Shown one piece after another: positions 37,022-47,354 of a stretch of DNA of 64,000 bases. Origin of the DNA: Pseudomonas wuhanensis (GTDB lineage: Bacteria; Pseudomonadota; Gammaproteobacteria; Pseudomonadales; Pseudomonadaceae); the NCBI RefSeq assembly GCF_030687395.1, contig NZ_CP117430.1:5952001-6016000 (forward strand). The letters run 5' to 3'. The notes beneath the pieces were generated by a model. The model made no database searches. It saw only the letters and a program-made list of their open reading frames with translations, and was not told the DNA's origin. The stretch's first letter is position 1. Every line of letters starts with the position of its first letter. Position numbers and translations under genes: made by a program.

Positions 37022-37789
37022 TTAGGACTTTTTGGCGGCCCCGGCGGCTTTGACGCCGCGCTGGCGCAGCGCTTCGAACAGGCAGACGCCGGTGGCGACG
37101 GACACATTGAGACTGCTGACACTGCCCGCCATCGGCAGACGCACCAGGTAATCGCAAAGATCGCGAGTCAGGCGGCGCATTCCGCTGCCTTCCGCGCCCA
37201 TGATCAGGATGGTCGGGCCGGTCAGGTCTTGCTGATACAGATCCTGCTCAGCCTCGCCCGCTGTACCGACGACCCACAAGCCACGCTGCTTGAGTTTTTC
37301 CAGGGTGCGCGCCAGGTTGGTTACAGCCACCAACGGAATCACTTCCGCCGCGCCACAGGCGACTTTACGCACCGTCGGGGTCAGGGTCGCTGACTTGTCC
37401 TTTGGCACGATCACCGCCAGCGCGCCCGCCGCATCGGCCGAGCGCAGGCAAGCACCAAGGTTGTGCGGATCGGTCACGCCGTCGAGCACCAGCAACAGCG
37501 GCGCGCCTTCGGTACGATCGAGCAATTCGTCGAGCATCGCTTCGCCCCAGACCTGACTTGGACTAACGTCCGCGACCACGCCCTGGTGCACGCCATCTAC
37601 CCACGCATCCAGCTCACGACGCTCAGCCTGACCGACCGCTACGCGATTTTCGGCAGCGAGTGCGATCAGCGTCTGCACCCGCGGATCACTGCGGCCTTCA
37701 GCCAGCCAGATCTGCTTGACGCGTTTTGGGTGATGACGCAGCAACGCTTCTACAGCATGCACGCCATAGATTTTTTCCAACTGACTCAT
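37022..37789 (-). CDS. rlmB: 23S rRNA (guanosine-2251-2-prime-O)-methyltransferase RlmB
   Basis: A 255-aa SPOUT methyltransferase. The N-terminal L30e-like RNA-binding domain covers residues about 1-75 (EKIYGVHAVEALL start); the catalytic trefoil-knot domain has motif 1 VTDPHNLGACLRSADAAG (near 115-132), motif 2 ILIMGAEGSGMRRLTRD and motif 3 IPMxGxVxSLNVSVATG (here LPMAGSVSSLNVSVATG). The start overlaps the rnr stop (ATGA), so it is coupled to rnr. The product modifies G2251 in the P-loop of 23S rRNA. Confidence 0.96.
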   Translation of the reverse strand: MSQLEKIYGVHAVEALLRHHPKRVKQIWLAEGRSDPRVQTLIALAAENRVAVGQAERRELDAWVDGVHQGVVADVSPSQVWGEAMLDELLDRTEGAPLLLVLDGVTDPHNLGACLRSADAAGALAVIVPKDKSATLTPTVRKVACGAAEVIPLVAVTNLARTLEKLKQRGLWVVGTAGEAEQDLYQQDLTGPTILIMGAEGSGMRRLTRDLCDYLVRLPMAGSVSSLNVSVATGVCLFEALRQRGVKAAGAAKKS

Positions 37790-40416
37790 GACTTGGCCTT
37801 AGGTTTACGCGCCCCGCCGCTTCTGGCGGCTGGAGCGGAACCCGCTTTTGGCGGGCCTTTACGGTGTTTGCTCGGTTTTGCTGGCTTGCCGCCGGAGGCC
37901 TTGTCAGACGCCGACCGCCCGGTCTTTCCCCCAGACGCCGCTTTACCGCCGCTTTTCGCTTCAGCCAGCAACGCCTGTTTCAGTTCACGGCTTTTGCGCA
38001 ACTCGGCATTTTTTGCCGCGGCATCGCTCGGGCGATAGGCTTCGACAGCCTTTTCCTTGGCAGGACGACGGCCGGCTTTCGCCGGTGCCGGCTCTGCGGC
38101 GGACTTGGAAGCCGGAGCAGCGGTTTCAGTCCCACGCTTCTTGCGGCCGATCGGCGCGCTGATGGTTTTTTCAGCCATCTCGAAGTCGATCTTGCGCTCG
38201 TCGAGGTCGACACGCATGACGCGCACTTCAACGGTGTCGCCAAGGCGGAAGCTGCGACCGGTACGCTCACCGGCGAGGCGGTGGTGTACAGGATCGAAGT
38301 GGTAGTAGTCGCCCGGCAGCGCGGTGACGTGCACCAGACCTTCGACGTAAATGTCAGTCAGTTCGACAAACAGACCGAAACCGGTCACGGCGGTGATCAC
38401 ACCCGGGAACGATTCGCCCACGCGGTCTTTCATGAACTCGCACTTGAGCCAGTTCACTACGTCGCGGGTCGCTTCGTCGGCACGCCGCTCGCTCATCGAG
38501 CACTGCTCGCCGAGCTGCTCCAGGATCGCTTCGTCGTATGGATAGATCCGCGCTTTCGGAATGGTCATCGCACCGGCACGGCGAACATGCGGGGTGTCCA
38601 TTTTCGAATGGATGACGCTGCGGATTGCCCGGTGCGTGAGCAAATCTGGATAGCGGCGAATCGGCGAAGTGAAGTGGGTATAGGCTTCGTAATTCAGGCC
38701 GAAGTGGCCCTGGTTATCAGCGCTGTACACCGCTTGGCTCAACGAACGCAGCATGACGGTCTGGATCAGGTGGAAATCCGGACGGTCCTTGATGCTGGCC
38801 AGCAAAGCCTGGTAATCCTTCGGCGACGGACCATCCTTGCCTTTGTGCAGGGACAGGCCGAGCTCGCCAAGGAAGGCGCGCAGTTTTTCCAGGCGCTCCG
38901 GTGGCGGGCCGTCGTGGACGCGATACAACGCAGGGATTTCGTGCTTTTTCAGGAATTCGGCAGTGGCCACGTTGGCCGCCAGCATGCATTCCTCGATCAG
39001 CTTGTGGGCGTCGTTGCGGACAGTCGGACGGATTTCGGCAATCTTGCGCTCGGAACCGAAGATAATCCGGGTTTCCTGGGTTTCGAAATCGATCGCGCCG
39101 CGCACGTGACGGGCCGCCAGCAGGACCTTGTACAGCGAGTACAGCTGCTTGAGGTGCGGCAGGACGTCAGTGTATTCGCCACGCAGCTGACGTGCTTCAG
39201 TGGCTTTCGGCGTCTCCAGCATGGCGCTGACCTTGTTGTAGGTCAGGCGGGCATGGGAGTGAATCACCGCTTCGTAGAAGCAGTAGTCGGTCATCTCGCC
39301 GGATTTGGAGATGGTCATCTCGCAGACCATCGCCAAGCGATCGACGTGCGGGTTCAGCGAGCACAGACCGTTGGACAATTGTTCAGGCAGCATCGGCACG
39401 ACACGCTCGGGGAAGTACACCGAGTTGCCACGAACCTGGGATTCGTTATCCAGCGCCGAACCGATTTTCACGTAGCTGGAAACGTCGGCGATCGCCACGT
39501 ACAACTTCCAGCCACCGGAGAACAGGCGCAGTTTGCCCGGCTTGGCTTCGCAGTAGACCGCGTCATCGAAGTCGCGTGCATCTTCGCCGTCGATGGTCAC
39601 GAACGGCAGGTGACGCAGGTCGATACGCTTCTCTTTGTCTTTCTCTTCGACTTCAGGCTTGAGCTTGGCGGCTTCCTTGAGCACCGCTTCAGGCCAGACG
39701 TGAGGAATATCGTAGGTGCGCAGGGCGACATCGATTTCCATGCCCGGCGCCATGTAGTTGCCCACGACTTCAACCACATCGCCTTGCGGCTGGAAGCGTG
39801 GCGTCGGCCAGTGGGTGATCTTCACTTCGACGAACTGACCGATCTGGGCGTTGGCGTTGCGGCCCGGCGTCACCAGCACTTCCTGCTGGATCTTCGGATT
39901 GTCCGCGACGACGAAACCGATACCGCCCTCTTCGAAGTAACGACCCACAATGGTCTCGTGGGCACGGGACACCACTTCGACGATCATGCCTTCGCGGCGA
40001 CCGCGACGGTCGAGGCCGGAAACACGCGCCAGGGCACGGTCGCCATCGAACACCAGGCGCATTTGCGCCGGGCTCATGAACAAGTCGTCACTGCCGTCGT
40101 CCGGGACCAGGAAGCCGAAGCCGTCACGGTGACCGCTGATGCGGCCCAGGATCAGGTCGAGCTTGTCCACCGGCGCATAAGTGCCGCGACGGGTATAGAT
40201 GAGTTGAGCGTCGCGCTCCATGGCGCGCAGGCGGCGACGCAGGGCTTCGATCTGGTCTTCTGTGGTCAGACCAAACTCTTCGACCAGCTGCTCGCGGTTA
40301 GCAGGCGAACCTCGATCAGCAAGGTGCTGAAGGATCAGTTCGCGGCTAGGAATAGGGTTTTCATATTTTTCCGCTTCACGAGCGGCCTCGGGATCGAGGG
40401 ACTGCCAATCGGCCAT
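37786..40416 (-). CDS. rnr: Ribonuclease R
   Basis: An 876-aa 3-prime to 5-prime exoribonuclease of the RNB family. Domains in order: N-terminal winged helix (about 20-85), two cold-shock domains, RNB catalytic domain with DGEDARDFDDAVY near 273-285 (the acidic residues that hold Mg2+), S1 domain (about 640-720), and a long Lys/Ala-rich low-complexity tail (from about 740), which is longer than in E. coli and lets the enzyme unwind structured RNA. It acts in rRNA quality control and trans-translation. Upstream the tRNA-Leu genes read the other way; downstream it is coupled to rlmB. Confidence 0.96.
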   Translation of the reverse strand: MADWQSLDPEAAREAEKYENPIPSRELILQHLADRGSPANREQLVEEFGLTTEDQIEALRRRLRAMERDAQLIYTRRGTYAPVDKLDLILGRISGHRDGFGFLVPDDGSDDLFMSPAQMRLVFDGDRALARVSGLDRRGRREGMIVEVVSRAHETIVGRYFEEGGIGFVVADNPKIQQEVLVTPGRNANAQIGQFVEVKITHWPTPRFQPQGDVVEVVGNYMAPGMEIDVALRTYDIPHVWPEAVLKEAAKLKPEVEEKDKEKRIDLRHLPFVTIDGEDARDFDDAVYCEAKPGKLRLFSGGWKLYVAIADVSSYVKIGSALDNESQVRGNSVYFPERVVPMLPEQLSNGLCSLNPHVDRLAMVCEMTISKSGEMTDYCFYEAVIHSHARLTYNKVSAMLETPKATEARQLRGEYTDVLPHLKQLYSLYKVLLAARHVRGAIDFETQETRIIFGSERKIAEIRPTVRNDAHKLIEECMLAANVATAEFLKKHEIPALYRVHDGPPPERLEKLRAFLGELGLSLHKGKDGPSPKDYQALLASIKDRPDFHLIQTVMLRSLSQAVYSADNQGHFGLNYEAYTHFTSPIRRYPDLLTHRAIRSVIHSKMDTPHVRRAGAMTIPKARIYPYDEAILEQLGEQCSMSERRADEATRDVVNWLKCEFMKDRVGESFPGVITAVTGFGLFVELTDIYVEGLVHVTALPGDYYHFDPVHHRLAGERTGRSFRLGDTVEVRVMRVDLDERKIDFEMAEKTISAPIGRKKRGTETAAPASKSAAEPAPAKAGRRPAKEKAVEAYRPSDAAAKNAELRKSRELKQALLAEAKSGGKAASGGKTGRSASDKASGGKPAKPSKHRKGPPKAGSAPAARSGGARKPKAKS

Positions 40417-40577
40417 TAGAGAGTTTTCACCTTGTCTATATGCGGGTTAGTTTGGCATAGGCGTAATGAAACGGGAAATTTCAGGCTATGACAGCCCATC
40501 TAAAGCCCTTTATCGACACCGCAAAGCTGATTTGAATACCGCCGGTGAAATTTTCCAGGTTTTTTCGATGCCGGGGG

Positions 40578-40606
40578 TTTACAGTTAAAAAGACGCTCCG
40601 TATAGT
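40578..40606 (+). promoter_or_regulatory. Promoter of the first tRNA-Leu
   Basis: TTTACA, 17 bases, TATAGT, followed by a GC-rich discriminator (GCGCGCC) as expected for stringently controlled stable-RNA promoters. Confidence 0.8.
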
Positions 40607-40642
40607 GCGCGCCATCGACGACGCACACGCGCTGCCGATACT

Positions 40643-40729
40643 GCCCAGATGGTGAAATTGGTAGACACGCCAGCTTCAGGTGCTGGTGACCGCAAGGTCG
40701 TGGAAGTTCGAGTCTTCTTCTGGGCACCA
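40643..40729 (+). tRNA. tRNA-Leu (anticodon CAG), copy 1
   Basis: An 87-nt tRNA with acceptor stem GCCCAGA/TCTGGGC, anticodon arm CCAGC-TTCAGGT-GCTGG (anticodon CAG), a long variable arm of class II, a T arm with GTTCGAGTC and an encoded CCA end. Reads CTG codons, the dominant leucine codon in this GC-rich genome. Confidence 0.96.
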
Positions 40730-40767
40730 ATTTCGAGCTTGAGATTAGAACAATTTCAAGGCTCACA

Positions 40768-40792
40768 CAAAAACCCGCGAAAGCGGGTTTTT
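40768..40792 (+). terminator. Terminator of tRNA-Leu copy 1
   Basis: AAAACCCGC / GAAA / GCGGGTTTTT, 38 bases after the tRNA. Confidence 0.9.
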
Positions 40793-40831
40793 GCATTCCA
40801 GGCTTCCGGTTTATTAAAATTAAATCAGGGG

Positions 40832-40860
40832 TTTACAGATCAAAATGCTCTCCGTATAGT
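40832..40860 (+). promoter_or_regulatory. Promoter of the second tRNA-Leu
   Basis: TTTACA, 17 bases, TATAGT, nearly the same sequence as the first promoter (including CTCCGTATAGTGCGC), so each copy is separately transcribed. Confidence 0.8.
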
Positions 40861-40894
40861 GCGCCACATCAACAGCGGCAACGCTTGCGATTAT

Positions 40895-40981
40895 GCCCAG
40901 ATGGTGAAATTGGTAGACACGCCAGCTTCAGGTGCTGGTGACCGCAAGGTCGTGGAAGTTCGAGTCTTCTTCTGGGCACCA
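40895..40981 (+). tRNA. tRNA-Leu (anticodon CAG), copy 2
   Basis: Identical over all 87 nt to copy 1. It has its own promoter and terminator; the duplicated unit is about 250 bp. Confidence 0.96.
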
Positions 40982-41016
40982 ATTCAAATTCAAGGTCACG
41001 ATCTTGAATTTCACAG

Positions 41017-41038
41017 AAACCCGCGAAAGCGGGTTTTT
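41017..41038 (+). terminator. Terminator of tRNA-Leu copy 2
   Basis: AAACCCGC / GAAA / GCGGGTTTTTG, the same hairpin as after copy 1. Confidence 0.9.
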
Positions 41039-41078
41039 GCGTTTCTGGCTTTCAAAAAACTCAAGCCATTACTTCTCC

Positions 41079-41201
41079 TGTGGCGAGGGAGCTTGCTCCC
41101 GCTGGAGTGCGAAGCGCTCCTCATCATTCCAACAGTTACACCGCACTCTCAGGGTTTACGGCTGCTTCGCAGCCGAACGGGAGCAAGCTCCCTCGCCACA
41201 A
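41079..41201. repeat. REP pair, family B
   Basis: Arms TGTGGCGAGGGAGCTTGCTC and GAGCAAGCTCCCTCGCCACA about 80 bases apart, with inner GAGTGCGAAGCGCTC and GGCTGCTTCGCAGCC palindromes. Confidence 0.87.
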
Positions 41202-41258
41202 AACCCCGCCCCTGCCCCTCTAGCAAACACGCCTCAGACCCGCAAGACGCACATGAGA

Positions 41259-41280
41259 AACAATATCGTTTATCATTGTT
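41259..41280 (-). promoter_or_regulatory. Candidate Fur box upstream of the iron importer
   Basis: On the minus strand AATGATAAACGATAT lies inside an inverted repeat with AACAAT/ATTGTT ends. About 13 of 19 positions fit the Fur consensus GATAATGATAATCATTATC. It is 38 bases upstream of the binding-protein start, a sensible place for iron repression. Confidence 0.5.
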
Positions 41281-41317
41281 GCAAGATTTTGCAATGCGAC
41301 AGTGAGGAACCCTGCGA

Positions 41318-42328
41318 ATGATGTTTCGAAATACCCTGCGCCGCGGCCTGACCATCACCCTGCTCGGCCTGACACTCGCCACTCCCCTCACCCAAGCCGC
41401 CGATCCGGTTTCCCTGACACTCTATAACGGCCAACACAAGGAAGTCGGCGACGCCGTCGCCAAAGCCTTCGAAGCCAAGACCGGGATTCACGTCAATGTG
41501 CGCAAGGGCAGCAGCAACCAACTCGCCAGCCAGATCGTCGAAGAAGGCGATCGCTCCCCCGCCGACGTGATCTACACCGAAGAATCCCCACCGCTGAACA
41601 AACTCGGCGAACAAGGTCTGCTGGCGAAAACCGACGCCGCTACCCTCGCCGTTCTGCCAAAGGACTACGTGGCCAGCAACGGCACCTGGATCGGTATCAC
41701 CGCGCGAGTTCGCGTGGTTGCGTTCAATCCCAAGCTGATCGATGAAAAAGACCTGCCCAAGTCGGTAATGGAATTCTCCGACCCGAAATGGCAAGGCAAG
41801 GTCGGTTTTGTGCCAACCAGTGGCGCATTCCAGGAACAGGCCGTGGCGATCATTAAAGTCCACGGCATGGACGCGGCCGAAGAATGGCTCACCGGCCTGC
41901 GTGCATTCGGCAAGACTTACAGCAACAACATGGTTGCATTGAAAGCCGTGGAAAATGGCGAAGTCGCCACCGTGCTGGTGAACAACTATTACTGGTTCGC
42001 CCTGCAGCGCGAAAAAGGCCAGCTCGATTCGAAACTGCATTACTTCACCGGCGGCGACGTCGGCGGGCTGATCACCGTCTCCAGCGCTGCGGTGTTGAAA
42101 TCCAGCAAGCATCCAAAAGAAGCCCAGCAATTGCTCGCCTACATGGCCAGCGAAGAAGGTCAGCGCGTGATCACCCAGACCACCGCCGAATACCCGCTGC
42201 ACAAAGGCATGGAATCGGATCGCGGCCTCAAGCCGTTCAGCGAACTGCAAGCGCCGAAAGTCACGCCCGCCGACCTCGGCAACGCCGAAGAAGCCCTGGA
42301 CCTGGAACGTGACGTTGGCTTGAACTGA
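41318..42328 (+). CDS. fbpA: Iron(III) ABC transporter substrate-binding protein
   Basis: A 336-aa periplasmic binding protein of the FbpA/FutA type. Residues 1-28 form a signal peptide ending TQAA, mature from DPVSLTLYNGQHKEV. The NGQH start and the adjacent tyrosines in VLVNNYYWFAL (about 218-228) are the iron-coordinating features of ferric-ion-binding proteins. It delivers Fe3+ without siderophore to the permease encoded next, whose ATG overlaps this stop (TGATG). There is no ATPase gene in the pair, so an ATPase must be encoded elsewhere. An in-frame second ATG at 41321 is an alternative start. Confidence 0.88.
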   Translation: MMFRNTLRRGLTITLLGLTLATPLTQAADPVSLTLYNGQHKEVGDAVAKAFEAKTGIHVNVRKGSSNQLASQIVEEGDRSPADVIYTEESPPLNKLGEQGLLAKTDAATLAVLPKDYVASNGTWIGITARVRVVAFNPKLIDEKDLPKSVMEFSDPKWQGKVGFVPTSGAFQEQAVAIIKVHGMDAAEEWLTGLRAFGKTYSNNMVALKAVENGEVATVLVNNYYWFALQREKGQLDSKLHYFTGGDVGGLITVSSAAVLKSSKHPKEAQQLLAYMASEEGQRVITQTTAEYPLHKGMESDRGLKPFSELQAPKVTPADLGNAEEALDLERDVGLN

Positions 42329-43893
42329 TGAGCGCATCGTTATCTGCCCCCGCCTTGCGCAGGGGCTACGTGCCACGGCGCAAGCGGCCGTCGATCTGGT
42401 TGTTGCTGCCGGTTTTGCTGCTGGTCGTGCTCAGCCTATTGCCACTGGCTTATGTCGGCCTCAAGACTTGGCAAGCAGGCTGGGCCGAGGCGCTGCATCT
42501 GTTATGGCGGCCCTACGTGTTTGGCCTGATGCGCAATACGCTGGCGCTGATGGCGGGCGTTACGCTGGCCTGCGGCGTGATTGGCTTGTCGCTCGCCTGG
42601 TTGCTGGAGCGCAGCAATCTGCCGGGGCGACGGCTATGGGGCGTGATCCTGTGCCTGCCGTTCGCGGTGCCGGCGTTTGTCAGCAGCTTCACCTGGGTCT
42701 CCCTGAGCGCTCACTTCGAAGGGCTAGGCGGCGCGATCCTGGTGATGACCCTGTCCAAATACCCGCTGATTTTTCTGCCGGTGGCGGCAACCCTGCGTAA
42801 TCTCGATCCTTCTCTGGAGGAGTCCGCTCGAACCCTGGGGCAGAATCGCTGGGGCGTGTTCTTTAAAATCACCCTGCCTCTGCTCTGGCCGTCACTGCTG
42901 GCCGGTTCGCTGCTGATTGCACTGCACATGCTGGTGGAGTTCGGCGCGCTGTCGATCATCGGCCTGCAGACTTTCACGACAGCGATCTACCAGCAGTTCG
43001 AACTGGAATTCAGCAACGCTAACGCAGCGATGCTTTCGGCGGTGCTGCTGGTGCTGTGCCTGGTGCTGCTATGGCTGGAGCTACGCGTGCGTGGCAAGGG
43101 CCGACATGTGCGCACCGGCCAGGGCGCGGCGCGACATGCGCTGCAGGTTCACCTGGGGCCTTGGACGACTGTCGGACAGCTCTACTGCCTGCTGCTAGCG
43201 ATCATCGGCAGCGGCATTCCGCTGGGAATGCTGGCGTACTGGCTGATGGTGGGTTCGTCAGCGGCGTTCCCGGTCTCCGCGATCAGCGAGGCCTTGTTGT
43301 CGTCTCTGGCGCTATCCCTCGGTGGCGCAGCATTGTGCCTGGTGCTCGCGATGCCGGTGGGGTTGCTGGTGGTGCGCCATAAAGGCCGACTGGCAATCTG
43401 GGCCGAGCGCCTGCCGTATCTGCTGCATGCACTGCCGGGACTGGTGATTGCGCTGACCCTGGTGTATTTCGCTCTGCATTATGTGCCGGTGCTGTACCAG
43501 ACCTCGGCGCTGCTGCTGATCGCTTATGCGCTGTTGTTTCTGCCGCTGGCTCAAGCGCCGATTCGCACCGCGCTGAACAAGGCTGCGCCGCAACTGGAAG
43601 AGGCCGCACGCACGCTGGGAGCGTCGTCTTTCAGCGCGTTTTGTCGGGTGACGTTGCCAATTATCTTCCCGGCGCTGGGTGCGGCATTTGCACTGGTATT
43701 TCTGGATGCGATGAAGGAGCTGACGGCGACGCTGTTGCTGAGCCCTACCGGGCTGAATACGTTGGCGACGGAAGTCTGGGCGCATACTGCGAATGTGGAG
43801 TTTGCGGCGGCGGCGCCTTATGCGGCGTTGTTGATTGTGGTGTCGGGGTTGCCGGTTTATTTACTGACGACGCGGATGTATTTGAGCCGCTGA
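42328..43893 (+). CDS. fbpB: Iron(III) ABC transporter permease, fused double permease
   Basis: A 521-aa membrane protein with about twelve hydrophobic segments that is two fused permease halves. Each half carries the EAA coupling loop: LEESARTLGQNRWGVFFKITLPL near residues 165-187 and LEEAARTLGASSFSAFCRVTLPI near 415-437 (cited as EEsARTLGxxxxxxFxxxTLP). This is the FbpB/CysTW-like architecture used for ferric ion import. It is translationally coupled to the binding protein by TGATG. A family A REP follows directly, and no ATPase gene is found beside it. Confidence 0.9.
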   Translation: MSASLSAPALRRGYVPRRKRPSIWLLLPVLLLVVLSLLPLAYVGLKTWQAGWAEALHLLWRPYVFGLMRNTLALMAGVTLACGVIGLSLAWLLERSNLPGRRLWGVILCLPFAVPAFVSSFTWVSLSAHFEGLGGAILVMTLSKYPLIFLPVAATLRNLDPSLEESARTLGQNRWGVFFKITLPLLWPSLLAGSLLIALHMLVEFGALSIIGLQTFTTAIYQQFELEFSNANAAMLSAVLLVLCLVLLWLELRVRGKGRHVRTGQGAARHALQVHLGPWTTVGQLYCLLLAIIGSGIPLGMLAYWLMVGSSAAFPVSAISEALLSSLALSLGGAALCLVLAMPVGLLVVRHKGRLAIWAERLPYLLHALPGLVIALTLVYFALHYVPVLYQTSALLLIAYALLFLPLAQAPIRTALNKAAPQLEEAARTLGASSFSAFCRVTLPIIFPALGAAFALVFLDAMKELTATLLLSPTGLNTLATEVWAHTANVEFAAAAPYAALLIVVSGLPVYLLTTRMYLSR

Positions 43894-43900
43894 GATCGCT

Positions 43901-43990
43901 ATCGCGGGCAAGCCCGCTCCCACAGGGGGAGCGGTCATATACAAAATTTATGTACGACACAAATCCTGTGGGAGCGGGCTTGCCCGCGAT
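43901..43990. repeat. REP pair, family A
   Basis: Arms ATCGCGGGCAAGCCCGCTCC and GGAGCGGGCTTGCCCGCGAT, between the convergent permease and chemoreceptor genes. Confidence 0.88.
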
Positions 43991-44015
43991 GGCGTCCACA
44001 CAAACAATACAAAAC

Positions 44016-45887
44016 TTAAGCCCTGAACTGCCCCAGGCTCGCCTTCAATTGCGCCGCCAAGCCATCCAGCACCTTGCCGCTAGCCGTGGTTTCCACCACC
44101 GCCTGAGCAGCCTTCTCCGCTTGAGCATGAATGGTCTCAACCCGCCCACGCACTGCTTGCGCACCTTGCGCCTGATGCGCCGCGGCCTGGGTCGCCAGAC
44201 CGATTGCCGCATGCACCTGCTCGACCGACACCTGCACCGACTGCTGCAACCGCGCACTGTCGCGCAACACCAGCAAACCTTCGCTGGCCTGACGTCCAGC
44301 CTGCCCGATGGCCGCGACGGCCTCGCGCGCGCCCTGCTGCAACGCAACGATGTGAGCCTGAATGTCACCGGTTGAGCTCTGAGTCTTGCTCGCCAGTGCC
44401 CGCACCTCATCCGCCACCACGGCAAACCCGCGACCGGTCTCGCCGGCACGCGCCGCCTCAATGGCCGCGTTCAACGCCAGCAAGTTGGTTTGTTCGGCGA
44501 TCCCGTGAATCACCGTCAGCACCACTTCAATCTGCTCGCTCTGCTGTGCCAGGCGCTCGATGACTTTCGCGCCGGTGTCGACTTGTCCGGCCAATGCCTC
44601 GATGAGACTGCCAACTTTCGCCGAGGTCCGAGTGTTTTCATCCGTGGCCTGACGAATATCCACCACCTGCCGCAAAGCAGCCTGCATGGCGTGGCTTTCA
44701 GACTGAGCTTCGTCAGCCATTTGCGACAACGCGCGCAAGCTTTCGGCCACTTCATCGCGCTGCATGCCCGCCGCCGCATCGGCGCCAGCATTGCGCAGGG
44801 TCATGGCGCCAATTTCCACGCCGGTTCGCTGAGCCACATCGCCCGCCTCCCGCACGATCGGCTGCAACTTATCCACAAAGCGATTGACCGCCGAGGCCAT
44901 ATCGCCAATCTCATCCTGGCTATTGATCTGCACACGTTTGGTCAGATCGCCCTCACCTGCCGCCAGGTCATCCATGGCGGCGATCAATAGCTTCAAGCGG
45001 TTGACCACTCGACGACCCAGTACCACCGCCAGCAACAGCAGCACACCAAACCCCACCAGCACCAGGCCCATGCCAATGCGCCAGCGCAAAGTCCCCGCAG
45101 CGTCCTGCACGGCACTGGTGGTATTGGCTTTCATTTCAGTGGCGGTGGACTGCGCCGATTGCAGACGTCCGCGCAGCGCCGCCAGATCGGTTTCCACGGA
45201 GGCGGTCGAGACGCCCATCAAAACCTTGCCGATCTCCACCCCATTGGGGTTGATCGAAGCTTCAAGGTAGTAGACCGACGGATCGTTCTTCGCCGCATCC
45301 AGCACCTTGTCCAGCGCCCGCTCGCCCTGGCCTTTTTCCAGAAGCGCCTTGTTGATCGGGTTCTCCCGGTTGAGGTAGCGCGTCAGGTGCTGGCCCGTAG
45401 CGTCGTCGTAGACCACGAACAACACACTGGGATTGCGCTGGGCACGGCGAGCGAATTCGGACAGAGTGGGAATGTCGCTGTCCCACATGGCGCGGGGTGC
45501 GACCGAGGCCAGAAGCTGCGCCATGTCGTTGGCCGAATCCTTCAGGTCCTTCTCCAGAGTCGTACGCAGTTGCGCCTGCTCGTCCTTCAGGCGCGAAGAC
45601 AGCCCGGCCGTCAGGCGCTGACGGGTACTGGTGGACAGATTATCCAGGCTCGACGTGACTTCACGCCCTGCCTGCTCAAGCTCACCAGAGAGCTTTTGGC
45701 TATCGGCGTCCAGGCGCACACCCAAATCAGCTTCCAGCGCAGTCACCGTGCTCCGGGTCAGAGCGACAGCCACCAGCACCTGCACCAAAAGGGCGATACC
45801 AAGGGTAACGAACACGGGCCGCAAGAGACGGCTTTGTAACAGTGAGAGAACGGCCGACACTGAAAAATCCCTCTGCTTTGACGCCAT
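44016..45887 (-). CDS. Methyl-accepting chemotaxis protein
   Basis: A 623-aa chemoreceptor. TM1 is at about 22-44, then a periplasmic sensor of about 220 residues with long helices and a small alpha/beta part containing [17 protein letters not shown] (s/dCACHE-like), TM2 at about 270-292, HAMP (293-345) and the cytoplasmic signalling hairpin whose tip reads [20 protein letters not shown] then [11 protein letters not shown]. The ligand cannot be told from sequence. No CheR-docking pentapeptide is at the C terminus, which ends SLGQFRA. The ATG at 45887 is used; a TTG one codon upstream opens the frame. Confidence 0.93.
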   Translation of the reverse strand: MASKQRDFSVSAVLSLLQSRLLRPVFVTLGIALLVQVLVAVALTRSTVTALEADLGVRLDADSQKLSGELEQAGREVTSSLDNLSTSTRQRLTAGLSSRLKDEQAQLRTTLEKDLKDSANDMAQLLASVAPRAMWDSDIPTLSEFARRAQRNPSVLFVVYDDATGQHLTRYLNRENPINKALLEKGQGERALDKVLDAAKNDPSVYYLEASINPNGVEIGKVLMGVSTASVETDLAALRGRLQSAQSTATEMKANTTSAVQDAAGTLRWRIGMGLVLVGFGVLLLLAVVLGRRVVNRLKLLIAAMDDLAAGEGDLTKRVQINSQDEIGDMASAVNRFVDKLQPIVREAGDVAQRTGVEIGAMTLRNAGADAAAGMQRDEVAESLRALSQMADEAQSESHAMQAALRQVVDIRQATDENTRTSAKVGSLIEALAGQVDTGAKVIERLAQQSEQIEVVLTVIHGIAEQTNLLALNAAIEAARAGETGRGFAVVADEVRALASKTQSSTGDIQAHIVALQQGAREAVAAIGQAGRQASEGLLVLRDSARLQQSVQVSVEQVHAAIGLATQAAAHQAQGAQAVRGRVETIHAQAEKAAQAVVETTASGKVLDGLAAQLKASLGQFRA

Positions 45888-45964
45888 CAAATTGATAGCA
45901 CGTCAGAAACGATGCTTTTTCAATGTTCACAGCAAAGGTCATGCCGCTCGACAGGCATAAACGA

Positions 45965-45996
45965 CAAAGGCCCCAATTAAGGGGCCTTTGTTTTTT
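45965..45996. terminator. Bidirectional terminator after purA
   Basis: AAAGGCCCC / AATTAA / GGGGCCTTT, with GTTTTTT on the + side and GTCGTTT on the - side; 15 bases beyond the purA stop. Confidence 0.87.
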
Positions 45997-46010
45997 ACAT
46001 CAACGACTTA

Positions 46011-47354
<1,344 letters not shown>

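Noticed and set aside
37864..40419. 851-codon + strand frame opposite rnr
   Set aside because: Mirror of the RNase R gene, whose catalytic domains are clear; no independent motif in the + frame.
40643..40981. Possible genomic-island attachment site at the tandem tRNA-Leu genes
   Set aside because: No integrase gene, no partial tRNA copy and no island-like genes lie next to them in the window.
44867..44877. TTATCCACA box inside the chemoreceptor gene
   Set aside because: A single box within coding sequence is expected by chance at this window size; no cluster surrounds it.
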